18,113 nucleotides of DNA from NCBI GenBank assembly GCA_013138705.1, contig WTCF01000106.1, forward strand, positions 1 through 18,113, read 5' to 3'. The notes beneath the pieces are model-generated. The model was not told the DNA's origin, did no database searches, and saw only the letters and a list, made by a program, of their open reading frames with translations. This DNA is from Deltaproteobacteria bacterium (GTDB taxonomy: Bacteria; Desulfobacterota; Dissulfuribacteria; Dissulfuribacterales; UBA3076). Positions within the stretch are counted from its first letter, which is position 1; the number at the start of each line of letters is the position of its first letter. Below, piece by piece: positions 6,889 to 14,529 of the stretch. The position numbers and the translations under genes were made by a program.

Positions 6889-8102
6889 GCCTTTATCACA
6901 AATACAGGATTTTGAGCCGAGAGTATCCGGCCCTGGCCCAGGGGCCTAAGCCTGGATACCTGTACCTGACTCACTTCGATCCGGAAACCATCCATGGCAA
7001 GCTTATCTGACAGGAGCATCAGTGATTCCAAGGTAATAGCCGTAGCGACTATAGGTCCTCTTCCCTTAAGACGACGAATAACTTTTTTTAGAATGGATGA
7101 GAGAGCGATTCCCCCTCCGCCTATAAATACCCTGTCAGGTTCGGGGAGTCCTTCCAGGACCTCCGGAGCGCTCCCCTCTATCAGGTCTATGTTTAATGTT
7201 TGATACCTGCGGATATTGGCCTTTATGTCCTCGATACGTTCTTTGTTCTTTTCAACAGCAATAATTCTGAGTCCTGGGGCAAGCCCCGCGGCCTCAACTG
7301 AAACAGATCCACTGCAGGCGCCAATATCCCACATGACGCCCTTTGAAGGGATCTCAAGGGCCCCGAGGACTATTGAGCGGACCTCTGCCTTTGTAATCAG
7401 GCCTCCCCTGTGTTGATATGCATCCTCCCTTCGACCGAATCCACCAGTTGCCCACTTGATCTTCCCGGTAAGGACCGTGACGTTTAGAGGATGGAAGTCC
7501 TTGGAAGAGGCCTGTTCTAAAGAGTAAGACCCTGTTTTCTGAGAACTGCCCCCCAAATCCTCTGCCACATGGATTGTAAGTCCTTCCAGTCCTGCATCCA
7601 ACAAGGCCTGCGCAATTTTCCGAGGGGTATTAACAGGGTCTGTCAGTAAAGCGATTTTTGTCATGTCTTGGCTTTTCAAGTAGGGATAAAGCTTCTCAAC
7701 AATGCCGGAATCTCTTCCATGGAAGCTCAGACTGATCAGATCATCCAAGGGTATCTTGAGCTTTGAGCACGCAAGTTGGACACTGGTAACAGATGGTATA
7801 AAGCAAAGACGTTCAAAAGGAAGCTCTCTCATCAGCACTCGTCCAATCCCAAAAAACAGGGGGTCTCCTGAGGCAATGACCACGACATCCCCCGGCCCTG
7901 ATAAACAGGCCTTTAAGTCCTCCAAAAGCTTTTTTACAGGCATAACAGGTCTTAAGGGCTTACCCTCAGGCACCATAAAACTAAAACGCTTTGCCCCGAA
8001 TACCGTGGAGGCCTTATGCAGGCACTTTTCCCCTACAGGAGAAAGGCCCTCCGGACCAACCCCTAACACATATATTATTCCCTCTTGTTTTTCTTCCTTC
8101 AC
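6879..8102 (-). CDS. cbiET: Fused CbiE-CbiT: precorrin-6Y/cobalt-precorrin C5,15-methyltransferase (decarboxylating)
   Basis: A two-domain cobalamin enzyme equivalent to CobL. The N-terminal CbiE domain (about residues 1-200: VLGVGPEGLSP, then VVIASGDPLFFGIGR) is a tetrapyrrole methylase for C5. The C-terminal CbiT domain (about 215-407: DIGACSGSVSVEAA, then AVEKNKERIEDIKAN) is a class I SAM methyltransferase that methylates C15 with C12-acetate decarboxylation. I place the start at the GTG at 8102, about 407 residues, just before IIYVLGVGPEG. The longer reading to 8240 would run through a repeat element and encodes nothing like CbiE (..SWMFTNWQKS..). A further in-frame GTG (at VLGVG) would remove the first strand. 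It follows cbiD in the same orientation and overlaps waaA, forming a mixed B12/LPS gene run. Confidence 0.93.
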   Translation of the reverse strand: MKEEKQEGIIYVLGVGPEGLSPVGEKCLHKASTVFGAKRFSFMVPEGKPLRPVMPVKKLLEDLKACLSGPGDVVVIASGDPLFFGIGRVLMRELPFERLCFIPSVTSVQLACSKLKIPLDDLISLSFHGRDSGIVEKLYPYLKSQDMTKIALLTDPVNTPRKIAQALLDAGLEGLTIHVAEDLGGSSQKTGSYSLEQASSKDFHPLNVTVLTGKIKWATGGFGRREDAYQHRGGLITKAEVRSIVLGALEIPSKGVMWDIGACSGSVSVEAAGLAPGLRIIAVEKNKERIEDIKANIRRYQTLNIDLIEGSAPEVLEGLPEPDRVFIGGGGIALSSILKKVIRRLKGRGPIVATAITLESLMLLSDKLAMDGFRIEVSQVQVSRLRPLGQGRILSAQNPVFVIKAWR

Positions 8103-8118
8103 GATCTGCCGGTTAAAT

Positions 8119-8229
8119 CTAATGTAAGCGTTTACGGAACGTTGAAATTGGAAAGTCGTGCCAGACCATATTTGATAACTCTTCTGCCAGTTTGTAAACA
8201 TCCAACTCGTAAACTCGTTTAATCTCTCT
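8119..8229 (-). pseudogene. Fragment of a four-helix-bundle (IVS/S23-type) protein
   Basis: On the minus strand one frame reads REIKRVYELDVYKLAEELS and then NMVWHDF before it degenerates and stops at 8119-8121. Residues LDVYKLAEELSNMVW match the first helix of the four-helix-bundle proteins encoded by 23S rRNA intervening sequences and their dispersed relatives. Only about a quarter of the usual protein remains. It lies inside the repeat element 8133-8277, so the element appears to have been the carrier of this frame. Confidence 0.5.
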
Positions 8230-8277
8230 AGAATTTTCAATTTCCAATTTCAAGTTTCAAGCCATGAACGGCTACAA
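8133..8277 (-). repeat. Dispersed element between cbiD and cbiET carrying an IVS-type fragment
   Basis: The left end TACGGAACGTTGAAATT (8133-8149) is identical to 4414-4430. The right end GCCATGAACGGCTACAA (8261-8277) resembles 4453-4469. Internally, GAAATTGGAAA-type words are present in both orientations (8146-8154 and 8235-8255), giving partial inverted symmetry. The element fills the gap from the cbiD stop (8281) almost to the cbiET start, without interrupting either gene. Confidence 0.6.
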
Positions 8278-8280
8278 TTT

Positions 8281-9396
8281 CTAATTCCTGATCGGGAAAC
8301 TCTCAACTACTTTCCTGGAATACGACACAAGATGGATCATTAGATCCTGATCCGGCTTGAGAACAGGCTTCAGCCTTTTGAAGGCCTCGGAACAGACTGC
8401 CTCTATCATTCTGCCTCTCTCAACACCCCGGTCTTTCATTGAAATAAAGATTTCCCTCACGGTATTCGCACCTGAAATGGATTCAAAAGAGATATCCGGG
8501 ACCAATGTAGCAAGGAAGGCCAACGCCTCAGGTGTATTAAGGGCACCGTGTTTTACATTAGTCTGCTCCCACCCCATGGCTATCTTGATCAGTTTAGACC
8601 ACTGGCTTGCCAGGTGTACCTGACGAAAAGGACGTTTTGAAACCTCTTTTAAAGAAAACATTACATAATCACCCATTGACACGTATGCCTCTTCGGGCAG
8701 GCCCAAAAGATGTTGTGCAGCACGCTCCGAGGTGCGACCCGTGGCCAGCACCACCTGGTCCAGGCCTGCTGCCAGGCACACGTCCATGGAACACCGAATG
8801 GTTGCACACCATGCCTCTGCTGAGATTGGCTTTACTATGCCGGTCGTACCCAGAATGGATATGCCACCTACTATTCCCAGCCTGTGGTTGAGGGTCTTGG
8901 CTGCCAGTTCCTTTCCTTTAGGCACACTCACAGTCACTTCAGCCTCAAAACCTGATCTGTTTTCCAAGGCCTCTTCCACTGCCCGTCTGATCATCTTCTT
9001 GGGAACAGGATTGATGGCCGGATTGCCAGGGGGTATGGCAATGCCTGGTTTGGTCACCCTTCCGACACCGTCTCCCCCAAGTATCTTGACGGATTTTTTC
9101 ATTACATCAAAAGAAATAATCCTTACTCTGGAGACAATTTCCGCTCCATGGGTGATATCAGGGTCATCTCCTGCATACTTAACCACGCAGGCCCATGCGT
9201 CACTGTCTCCGGACCTGCCCCACCTGCTGACAGGAAAGGAGTGTCTCGCTCCATTCGGGAAAGGAATTGTCACTCCATTAATACTTGAAACCAAAGAATC
9301 CGCTGCCAGTATGGCCGCAGCCTTGGCCGCTGCAGCAGCGCACGCTCCAGTGGAAAAACCCTCTTTTAACGGCCCTTTGACCTTGCCGGTCTTCAT
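8281..9396 (-). CDS. cbiD: Cobalt-precorrin-5B C1-methyltransferase CbiD
   Basis: CbiD methylates C1 during corrin ring contraction in the anaerobic (cobalt-early) cobalamin pathway. The 371-residue length is typical. The diagnostic N-terminal motif GFSTGACAAAAAKAA is at residues 13-27, followed by GDDPDITHGAEIV, GVGRVTKPGIAIPPGNPAINP, and the mid-protein GGISILGTTGIVKP. The ATG at 9396 has GGTAGGGA about 5 nt upstream. It is the first gene of the minus-strand run with cbiET, waaA and lpxK. I looked for a B12 riboswitch in the 450 bp upstream and saw no B12-box-like sequence, so regulation by cobalamin is not evident here. Confidence 0.96.
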   Translation of the reverse strand: MKTGKVKGPLKEGFSTGACAAAAAKAAAILAADSLVSSINGVTIPFPNGARHSFPVSRWGRSGDSDAWACVVKYAGDDPDITHGAEIVSRVRIISFDVMKKSVKILGGDGVGRVTKPGIAIPPGNPAINPVPKKMIRRAVEEALENRSGFEAEVTVSVPKGKELAAKTLNHRLGIVGGISILGTTGIVKPISAEAWCATIRCSMDVCLAAGLDQVVLATGRTSERAAQHLLGLPEEAYVSMGDYVMFSLKEVSKRPFRQVHLASQWSKLIKIAMGWEQTNVKHGALNTPEALAFLATLVPDISFESISGANTVREIFISMKDRGVERGRMIEAVCSEAFKRLKPVLKPDQDLMIHLVSYSRKVVESFPIRN

Positions 9397-9538
9397 TTAT
9401 TCCCTACCAGGATATACTCATGCCTTCTCTATTCAAAACTCACGAATCAACGGCTTTAGGTTATCGGTGAACCCATGACCCTTGACCTCCATAAGCGCTA
9501 AGTTGTTTTGTAAACGTTCACAGGTTACATTAAAAGAT

Positions 9539-9739
9539 GAACGTCGAACATCGAACGTCCAACATCGAATGAAAAACAAATATCCAATACCGAACATTCA
9601 ACGGCTATTTCTGTTTCCTCTAAAATATCATTTAGTAGTTCAGATTTTTTAATTAGCAGCCTTTCTTCCAGGTCATAAGTCTGTTTCTTCATCTTTTCCC
9701 ATTCAAAATTCGATGTTGGACGTTCGATGTTCAATGTTC
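9539..9739 (-). repeat. Inverted-repeat-bounded element with remnant IVS-type reading frame
   Basis: Arms 9539-9570 and 9708-9739 are inverted copies, 30 of 32 bases identical, each built from reiterated GAACATCGAAC/GTCCAACATCGAA words. Between them, on the minus strand, an ATG at 9690-9692 opens MKKQTYDLEERLL, the usual N terminus of IVS/S23 four-helix-bundle proteins. It passes straight to KKSELLNDILEETE, which resembles the last helix, so the middle seems deleted. The 69-residue frame reading through both arms is a by-product of the repeat and I do not treat it as a gene. The rest of the 9397-9850 gap holds only a weak promoter candidate. Confidence 0.6.
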
Positions 9740-9800
9740 ATCTTTTTTTGTCCTCTGACACCTGACTCTTGAACAGTTTGAGGCAATGACTTAGCACACC

Positions 9801-9809
9801 TGTTATACT
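9801..9809 (+). promoter_or_regulatory. Extended -10 promoter candidate for rluB
   Basis: TGTTATACT gives an extended -10 (TGN-TATACT) 42 bp upstream of the rluB start. The best -35-like hexamer, TTGAGG at 9778-9783, is 20 bp away, which is too far for a standard spacer; extended -10 promoters tolerate a weak -35. Confidence 0.3.
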
Positions 9810-9850
9810 ATATCATATATGTTTATGCAGATGACTACTATAGGCCCGTT

Positions 9851-10573
9851 ATGATAAGACTGCAAAAATACCTTGCCAACGCCGGTGTGTGCTCCAGAAG
9901 AGCGGCAGAGGTGCTCATCCGCTCAGGCCGGGTCAGTATAGATGGCAAGATTGTTACAGAACTTGGTTCAAAGGTAGATCCATATACGAATGAAATTCAT
10001 GTTGACAAGACCAGGATTCTTTGGAAAAAACCTCCCATTTATCTTTTGCTTAATAAACCTAAAGGGGTCCTGACTACAGTTCGTGATCCCTATGGGCGAA
10101 CCACTGTAATGGATCTGCTGGAAAGAATTCCAGGGCGGGTTTATCCTATAGGGCGCCTTGACAAAGACAGCGAGGGTTTGCTCCTTCTCACAAATGACGG
10201 GACCCTGGCTCACCGGCTATTACATCCCAGCCACAAGGTTACAAAGACCTACCATGCAACCGTAAGAGGGAGACCTTCAAAGGCAGTTCTGGACCTTCTT
10301 GGGCAAGGTGTAGAGATAGAAGGGAAAATGACATTGCCTTGTGAAATGCGCGTACTGGAAACCACGAGGCGCTCAACGGTCCTGGAAATTGTGCTGAAAG
10401 AGGGTAGAAAACGCCAGATAAGGTTGATGCTCAATACGGTAAACCACCCGGTCATCAGACTGATACGTATTAAAATGGGCCCTATAGGCATTGGAAAACT
10501 ACTGCCCGGCAAGCACAGGATATTGACTGACTCTGAAGTGGAATCGCTGAAGAAGGCAGTGGGATTGATTTAG
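9851..10573 (+). CDS. rluB: 23S rRNA pseudouridine synthase, RsuA/RluB family
   Basis: A 240-residue pseudouridine synthase with an N-terminal S4 RNA-binding domain (RLQKYLANAGVCSRRAAEVLI, about residues 3-50) and a catalytic domain with the signature GRLDKDSEGLLLLTND, catalytic Asp near residue 104. Also present are LNKPKGVLTT (68-77) and the C-terminal GRKRQIRLML. The family modifies uridines in large-subunit (RluB, RluE, RluF) or small-subunit (RsuA) rRNA. The S4 domain and length fit RluB/RsuA, and RluB is the most likely target assignment. It stands alone on the plus strand and converges on the regulator at 10618. The Shine-Dalgarno is weak. Confidence 0.9.
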   Translation: MIRLQKYLANAGVCSRRAAEVLIRSGRVSIDGKIVTELGSKVDPYTNEIHVDKTRILWKKPPIYLLLNKPKGVLTTVRDPYGRTTVMDLLERIPGRVYPIGRLDKDSEGLLLLTNDGTLAHRLLHPSHKVTKTYHATVRGRPSKAVLDLLGQGVEIEGKMTLPCEMRVLETTRRSTVLEIVLKEGRKRQIRLMLNTVNHPVIRLIRIKMGPIGIGKLLPGKHRILTDSEVESLKKAVGLI

Positions 10574-10591
10574 TAGCCATTCCTCATTCGT

Positions 10592-10612
10592 GCAGGCGAG
10601 CCGCTTGTCTGC
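10592..10612. terminator. Hairpin between convergent genes
   Basis: GCAGGCGAG, loop CCG, CTTGTCTGC forms a 9-bp stem including two G-T pairs, exactly between the convergent stops of rluB and the sigma-54 regulator. There is no T-tract on either side, so terminator function is only suggested by position. Confidence 0.3.
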
Positions 10613-10617
10613 TAAAT

Positions 10618-12003
10618 CTATGCTGCAAGACCATAGTCCTTTATCTTGTATAAAAGTGCCGGCAGGCTGATCTCCAGAAGGTGGGAAGCCTTAGTCTTAT
10701 TACCCTTGGTTTCGTCAAGGGCCTTTATTATAAGTCCTCGCTCCAACATCTTGCTGCTTTTCTTAATGGAAAAGTTAGATCCATCAAGGGTTGATATGGG
10801 AGGAGCACTTTCGACTCCAAAGCCCGCCCGTATCTGAGGGGGAAGATCCCTTGCTTGTATTGTCGGGTTATCCGCATAGACCATTGCTCTTTCTATTGCA
10901 TTTTCAAGCTCACGGATATTTCCGGGCCATTTGTACTCGATGAATAGGTGCATTACCTCAGGGCTAACTCCCCCCACCTTCTTCTTTAAGCGGGAATTGT
11001 ACCTTTCTATAAAGTGATCAACCAGTAACGGAATATCCTCCTTCCTGTCTCTTAGAGGAGGAATAACTATTGATAGTACATTTATTCTGTAAAACAGGTC
11101 CTCTCTGAAATTGCCTTTACTCACCTCTTGCGCAAGATCCTTTGCCGTGGCTGCCACTATCCGCACATCTACCTGGATGGAGCGAGTGTCGCCCAAAGGC
11201 CTGACCTCTTCTTCCTGCAGGACCCTCAAGAGCTTAACTTGCAAAGACAAAGGCAATTCACCCAACTCGTCTAAAAACAGGGTCCCTTTGTGGGCTTCTT
11301 CGAAAAGTCCTTTTTTGGCCCTGACAGCGTCTGTAAAGGCCCCTTTCACATAACCAAAGAGTTCACTCTCGAGCAAATTCTCTGGAATGCCCCCACAATT
11401 AATTGGTACAAAGGGTGCCTTGGCCCTGATGCTATTAAAATGGATTGCCTTGGCTACAAGTTCTTTCCCTGTCCCGCTCTCACCGGTTATCAGCACAGTG
11501 GTCTTGTAATCTGCTACTCTTTCAATGACCTCAAAAATGCGTTTAATCTGAAAGCTCTTGGCCACAATATTATGAAACGAATACTTTTTGTGTACCTCTT
11601 CCCTTAAAAGTGCGTTTTCTTTCAGAAGTCCGGCCTTTTCCTCGGCCCTTCGCAATACGAAAAGCAGATGATCTGACACTATGGGTTTGAAGATGAAATC
11701 ACACGCCCCTATCTTTATGGCATCAAGGGCCATATCAATATCGGCTTGACCGGACATCATGATGATGTTGGCTGATACCCCTGCGCCTTTGGCTTTTTTT
11801 AAAAATTGGAGTCCATTCTCAGGCTGCATGTAAATATCACTTATTATGTGATCAAAGGGCTGTTTTTGTGCCAATTCCAGGCCTTCAATGGCATTAGCCG
11901 CCTGAACAACATCATATCCGGCCTTTTTAGAGGTCAATATGCCGGCAACTATATTCCTCACGTCATATTCATCATCTATAACCAGAATTCGAAGCTTACT
12001 CAC
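10618..12003 (-). CDS. Sigma-54-dependent response regulator with GAFTDA loop
   Basis: An NtrC-type activator of 461 residues. It has a receiver domain (residues 1-120; phospho-acceptor D56 in IISDIYM, conserved K106), an AAA+ domain (Walker A GESGTGKE 174-181, Walker B TLFLDELGE near 241-249, arginine-finger region FREDLFYRINV), and a C-terminal Fis-type helix-turn-helix (GNKTKASHLLEISLPALLYK). The sigma-54-contacting loop reads GAFTDA (221-226) instead of GAFTGA. The start is a GTG at 12003 with GGAG 7 nt upstream. It lies 40 bp downstream of the prepilin peptidase gene in the same orientation, so a role in pilus or secretion gene control (PilR-like) is possible. No sensor kinase is present in the window. 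Confidence 0.92.
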   Translation of the reverse strand: MSKLRILVIDDEYDVRNIVAGILTSKKAGYDVVQAANAIEGLELAQKQPFDHIISDIYMQPENGLQFLKKAKGAGVSANIIMMSGQADIDMALDAIKIGACDFIFKPIVSDHLLFVLRRAEEKAGLLKENALLREEVHKKYSFHNIVAKSFQIKRIFEVIERVADYKTTVLITGESGTGKELVAKAIHFNSIRAKAPFVPINCGGIPENLLESELFGYVKGAFTDAVRAKKGLFEEAHKGTLFLDELGELPLSLQVKLLRVLQEEEVRPLGDTRSIQVDVRIVAATAKDLAQEVSKGNFREDLFYRINVLSIVIPPLRDRKEDIPLLVDHFIERYNSRLKKKVGGVSPEVMHLFIEYKWPGNIRELENAIERAMVYADNPTIQARDLPPQIRAGFGVESAPPISTLDGSNFSIKKSSKMLERGLIIKALDETKGNKTKASHLLEISLPALLYKIKDYGLAA

Positions 12004-12043
12004 AATATTCTCCTAATCAGAAGACTTTCTTAACGTACTAATA

Positions 12044-12832
12044 TTAGCCCACGGAGATAAAAATCAGATACCAGGCTGTCAGTTCACGCCCCCAGAATAA
12101 TGATATTAGAGCAGCTCCAGCCAGAAAGGGCCCGTAAGGTATGGCCATGTGTCTATCTCCTTTCTGGACTGTCATTATCGCCAGGCCGGTAACTGAACCC
12201 ACTGCAGCACTCAATAGGATTACAAGCGGTATTGCCTGCCAGCCCAAAAATGCCCCTATCATAGCAAGGAGTTTAATGTCCCCGCCTCCCATTCCCTCCC
12301 TGCGGGCAATAATATAATAGCCCCATGCCACAAGAAGCAGGATGCCCCCGCCCATTAATATCCCCAGTATAGAATCCAACCACGACAGTTCAGGAAGAAA
12401 AAATGAAGATAAGAAGCCAAGAGCGATCCCAGGCAAAGACACTGCATCCGGGATGATTTGATGCGCAAGGTCAACAAATGTCACAATTATGAGACATGCT
12501 GAAAAATAAAAATAAATAAAAACTTCAGGGCCAAGACCAAACTTATACCAAAGCGCAAGGGCCAAAAGGCCGCTCAATAGCTCCACCAGGGGATACTGCA
12601 CGGAGATCCTTGCTCCACAAGAACTGCATTTAGCCCGTAGAAACAAAAAGCTCAGTATTGGGATATTTTCCCACCATTTCAGCCTATGGCCACATTTCGG
12701 GCAGGCAGAACCGGGCCTGACCACCGATCTTTCTTGAGGCAGCCTGCATATGCACACATTCAAAAAGCTGCCGATACAGGTCCCCAGCGAAAAGATCAGG
12801 AAGGGCCAAGTAAATGTTGATAAAGTAATCAC
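12044..12832 (-). CDS. pilD: Prepilin leader peptidase/N-methyltransferase (type IV, A24)
   Basis: An inner-membrane aspartic peptidase that cleaves type IV prepilin or pseudopilin leaders and methylates the new N terminus. The motif GSFLNVCICRLP is followed by the methyltransferase-domain zinc cysteines CPKCG..CSSCG, then the catalytic Asp in FVDLAHQIIPD and the GGGDIKLL (GxGD) Asp, with about seven to eight hydrophobic segments. I choose the GTG at 12832 (VITLSTFTW.., 262 residues) because GAGG lies about 8 nt upstream. A TTG start at 12862 would add ten charged residues. Neighbours are pilZ upstream (53 bp) and the sigma-54 regulator downstream. No pilin gene is present in the window, so its substrates are encoded elsewhere. 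Confidence 0.93.
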   Translation of the reverse strand: MITLSTFTWPFLIFSLGTCIGSFLNVCICRLPQERSVVRPGSACPKCGHRLKWWENIPILSFLFLRAKCSSCGARISVQYPLVELLSGLLALALWYKFGLGPEVFIYFYFSACLIIVTFVDLAHQIIPDAVSLPGIALGFLSSFFLPELSWLDSILGILMGGGILLLVAWGYYIIARREGMGGGDIKLLAMIGAFLGWQAIPLVILLSAAVGSVTGLAIMTVQKGDRHMAIPYGPFLAGAALISLFWGRELTAWYLIFISVG

Positions 12833-12885
12833 ATTTTTTCCTCGGGCCTTGCCCTTGAACAAAATCTATGAATCTTGCAAGAGGC

Positions 12886-13302
12886 TCAGGTAGTTTCAGC
12901 TTTTCCAGATTCACTCGGCAGGGCACAAAGCTTCAATCGATCCTGTTTGACTAATTCCAGATAATTTTCTCTTATTTCCTCGAACTGAGACATACCCTTT
13001 AGAAATCGTGAATACAAACTATAGTATTCTGACTGGTCAGGCTCAAACCTCACCTGAACAAACTGGAGGCCGACTCCTGACTTCGTCTTGCCTAAGTGTT
13101 GCACATAACCCTTAAGAGCAATTACTCCAACCACAGGCAATTCAACCAGCATGTCAGTGATAAACCCTACAGACATGGAGGAATCTACTGCCACATAACA
13201 TCCCTCTAACGAGATATTGGAAGCATGTCCCCATATATTGAACTCTGGGAAATATACACGGAAGTTCGCTGAATAACGCAGTCCTTTACGCTTTTCGCGC
13301 AT
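12886..13302 (-). CDS. PilZ-domain c-di-GMP-binding protein
   Basis: A 138-residue single-domain PilZ protein. The two c-di-GMP contact motifs are both present: RxxxR as RKGLR (residues 5-9) and [D/N]xSxxG as NISLEG (29-34). They are followed by the beta-barrel strands (FITDMLVELPVVGVIALKGYVQHLG) and the GVGLQFVQV segment. A helical tail of about 40 residues follows. The start ATG has a perfect AGGAGG (13309-13314) at 6 nt. It lies just upstream of the prepilin peptidase, which makes a link between c-di-GMP and pilus or secretion function plausible. The target protein is not evident. Confidence 0.88.
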   Translation of the reverse strand: MREKRKGLRYSANFRVYFPEFNIWGHASNISLEGCYVAVDSSMSVGFITDMLVELPVVGVIALKGYVQHLGKTKSGVGLQFVQVRFEPDQSEYYSLYSRFLKGMSQFEEIRENYLELVKQDRLKLCALPSESGKAETT

Positions 13303-13424
13303 GATAATCCTCCTGGAATAGATGTCTGCTCACTATTTACAAGAATTAACTGTTGAAGTTCTGTTAACTATTTATTTTACTCTTCGGACAGAACGAAGCG
13401 CGAGACAAATTTTTTTCAAAAAGT

Positions 13425-14477
13425 TCAATTACGTGTAGTAGTAGCAGGATCCGGCAGTATTGATGAAGTATCTCTTTTTAGGACAGGGCTCTTGGACCAG
13501 CGGCTGCCGACACTTTCTTTTACGGCAAAATTTGCAGGAGGGACGAGTACAGGTAAAGCCCTCACCTGTTGTACTTTAACAGTATCTCTTGCCGTACATT
13601 CTTGTGCCCATTCACCGTCAAGCTGTACAGGAAGATTCTGTTTTCCGATGATTTTTACAGAACAGGCCTGATAAGTGGCTCTGGGACTTGAAAGAAAAGT
13701 AATGCGACCTCTCAATAGCAGCCCGAGATATGCTCTAACAGTGGGAATGACATAGGCTTCTAGTTTCCCGTCGCTCCAGCAAGATACGGATGAAAGAGAC
13801 CCGCCACCTGCATAGTGTCCGATATTAGAAAGGATCAAAGCAGTATGGTCCTTTAGCCTGATTTGATTCATGTTCCCCTTTTTGTCAAAGAAACAGACAT
13901 CCATCTCGGTCGAACCAAACTTGAGTTTAATCGAAAGTATATATTTCAGGCCAACAGCAACATGAAGAAACTGATTCCATCTCTTACCAAGATTATGACA
14001 AAAACGTTTCATGCGTAATTTCGAAACAGACGCTACTATCCTTGCGTCCAGGCCAAAACCTGCATATCCTATAAATCTGGAATCCTCTCCGCAGGACCAG
14101 AGGTCTATTGCTTCAACCTTTCCTGCGCTAATCCCCGACCAGAAATAATCAAGGCTACCCTGATTCCATACTTCCCACCAGCCCAGGCTTCTGGCCAGAT
14201 CGTTTCCTGAACCAAGAGGCAGGATGGCAAGCGGTGGGGGCCTATCAAGGGTACCAAGTATGCGTGCAATCGCTGATACGGTGCCATCCCCTCCTGCAAC
14301 CACAATCAGGTCACGGCCTGGAGCCAAGGACAGTACCTGAGTCTCCAGATGTTCAGGATCAGTGAAGACAACATGCTTGCTGAGACCCCGGACTTGCAGG
14401 GCACGTTCTAGTTCAGCGGCAATTTTTTTCCCCGCATGGGCCCCGGCTATGGGATTTATAAGAAAAAGACAATCCAT
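13425..14477 (-). CDS. Diacylglycerol kinase-family lipid kinase (DAGK catalytic domain)
   Basis: A 350-residue lipid kinase of the DgkB/YegS type. The N-terminal DAGK catalytic domain shows INPIAG (8-12 region), the nucleotide loop AGGDGTVSAI (61-70) and ILPLGSGNDLARSLG (85-99). The C-terminal beta domain contains SNIGHYAGGGSLSSV and ends in QLDGEW, both typical. About 50 residues after the domain are polar and unconserved, longer than usual. It phosphorylates diacylglycerol or a related lipid at the membrane; the true substrate is unknown. It is divergent from the sigma-54 regulator at 14530 (52 bp between starts) and lies 122 bp upstream of pilZ on the same strand. Confidence 0.9.
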   Translation of the reverse strand: MDCLFLINPIAGAHAGKKIAAELERALQVRGLSKHVVFTDPEHLETQVLSLAPGRDLIVVAGGDGTVSAIARILGTLDRPPPLAILPLGSGNDLARSLGWWEVWNQGSLDYFWSGISAGKVEAIDLWSCGEDSRFIGYAGFGLDARIVASVSKLRMKRFCHNLGKRWNQFLHVAVGLKYILSIKLKFGSTEMDVCFFDKKGNMNQIRLKDHTALILSNIGHYAGGGSLSSVSCWSDGKLEAYVIPTVRAYLGLLLRGRITFLSSPRATYQACSVKIIGKQNLPVQLDGEWAQECTARDTVKVQQVRALPVLVPPANFAVKESVGSRWSKSPVLKRDTSSILPDPATTTRN

Positions 14478-14483
14478 AATTCC

Positions 14484-14512
14484 TTGCTAGAATAAGCTGA
14501 AATAATTAGATT
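14484..14512 (+). promoter_or_regulatory. Weak sigma-70-type promoter candidate for the regulator
   Basis: TTGCTA and TAGATT are separated by 17 bp and end 17 bp before the start codon at 14530. Both boxes are two mismatches from consensus. It is the only reasonable pair in the short divergent gap. Confidence 0.25.
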
Positions 14513-14529
14513 AGAAACAAAAAAAGCCT

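Noticed and set aside
9525..9734. 69-residue frame starting MNIERPTSNFE
   Set aside because: Both ends are translations of the inverted-repeat arms. Only the short inner part resembles a protein, and that is deleted.
9782..9795. GG-N10-GC spacing upstream of rluB
   Set aside because: The flanking bases match the sigma-54 consensus poorly (AGGCAAT..TAGCA), and a housekeeping rRNA-modification gene is an unlikely target. Chance spacing is likely.
9397..9850. Cobalamin riboswitch upstream of cbiD
   Set aside because: No B12-box-like sequence was seen on the minus strand; the region is occupied by a repeat element.
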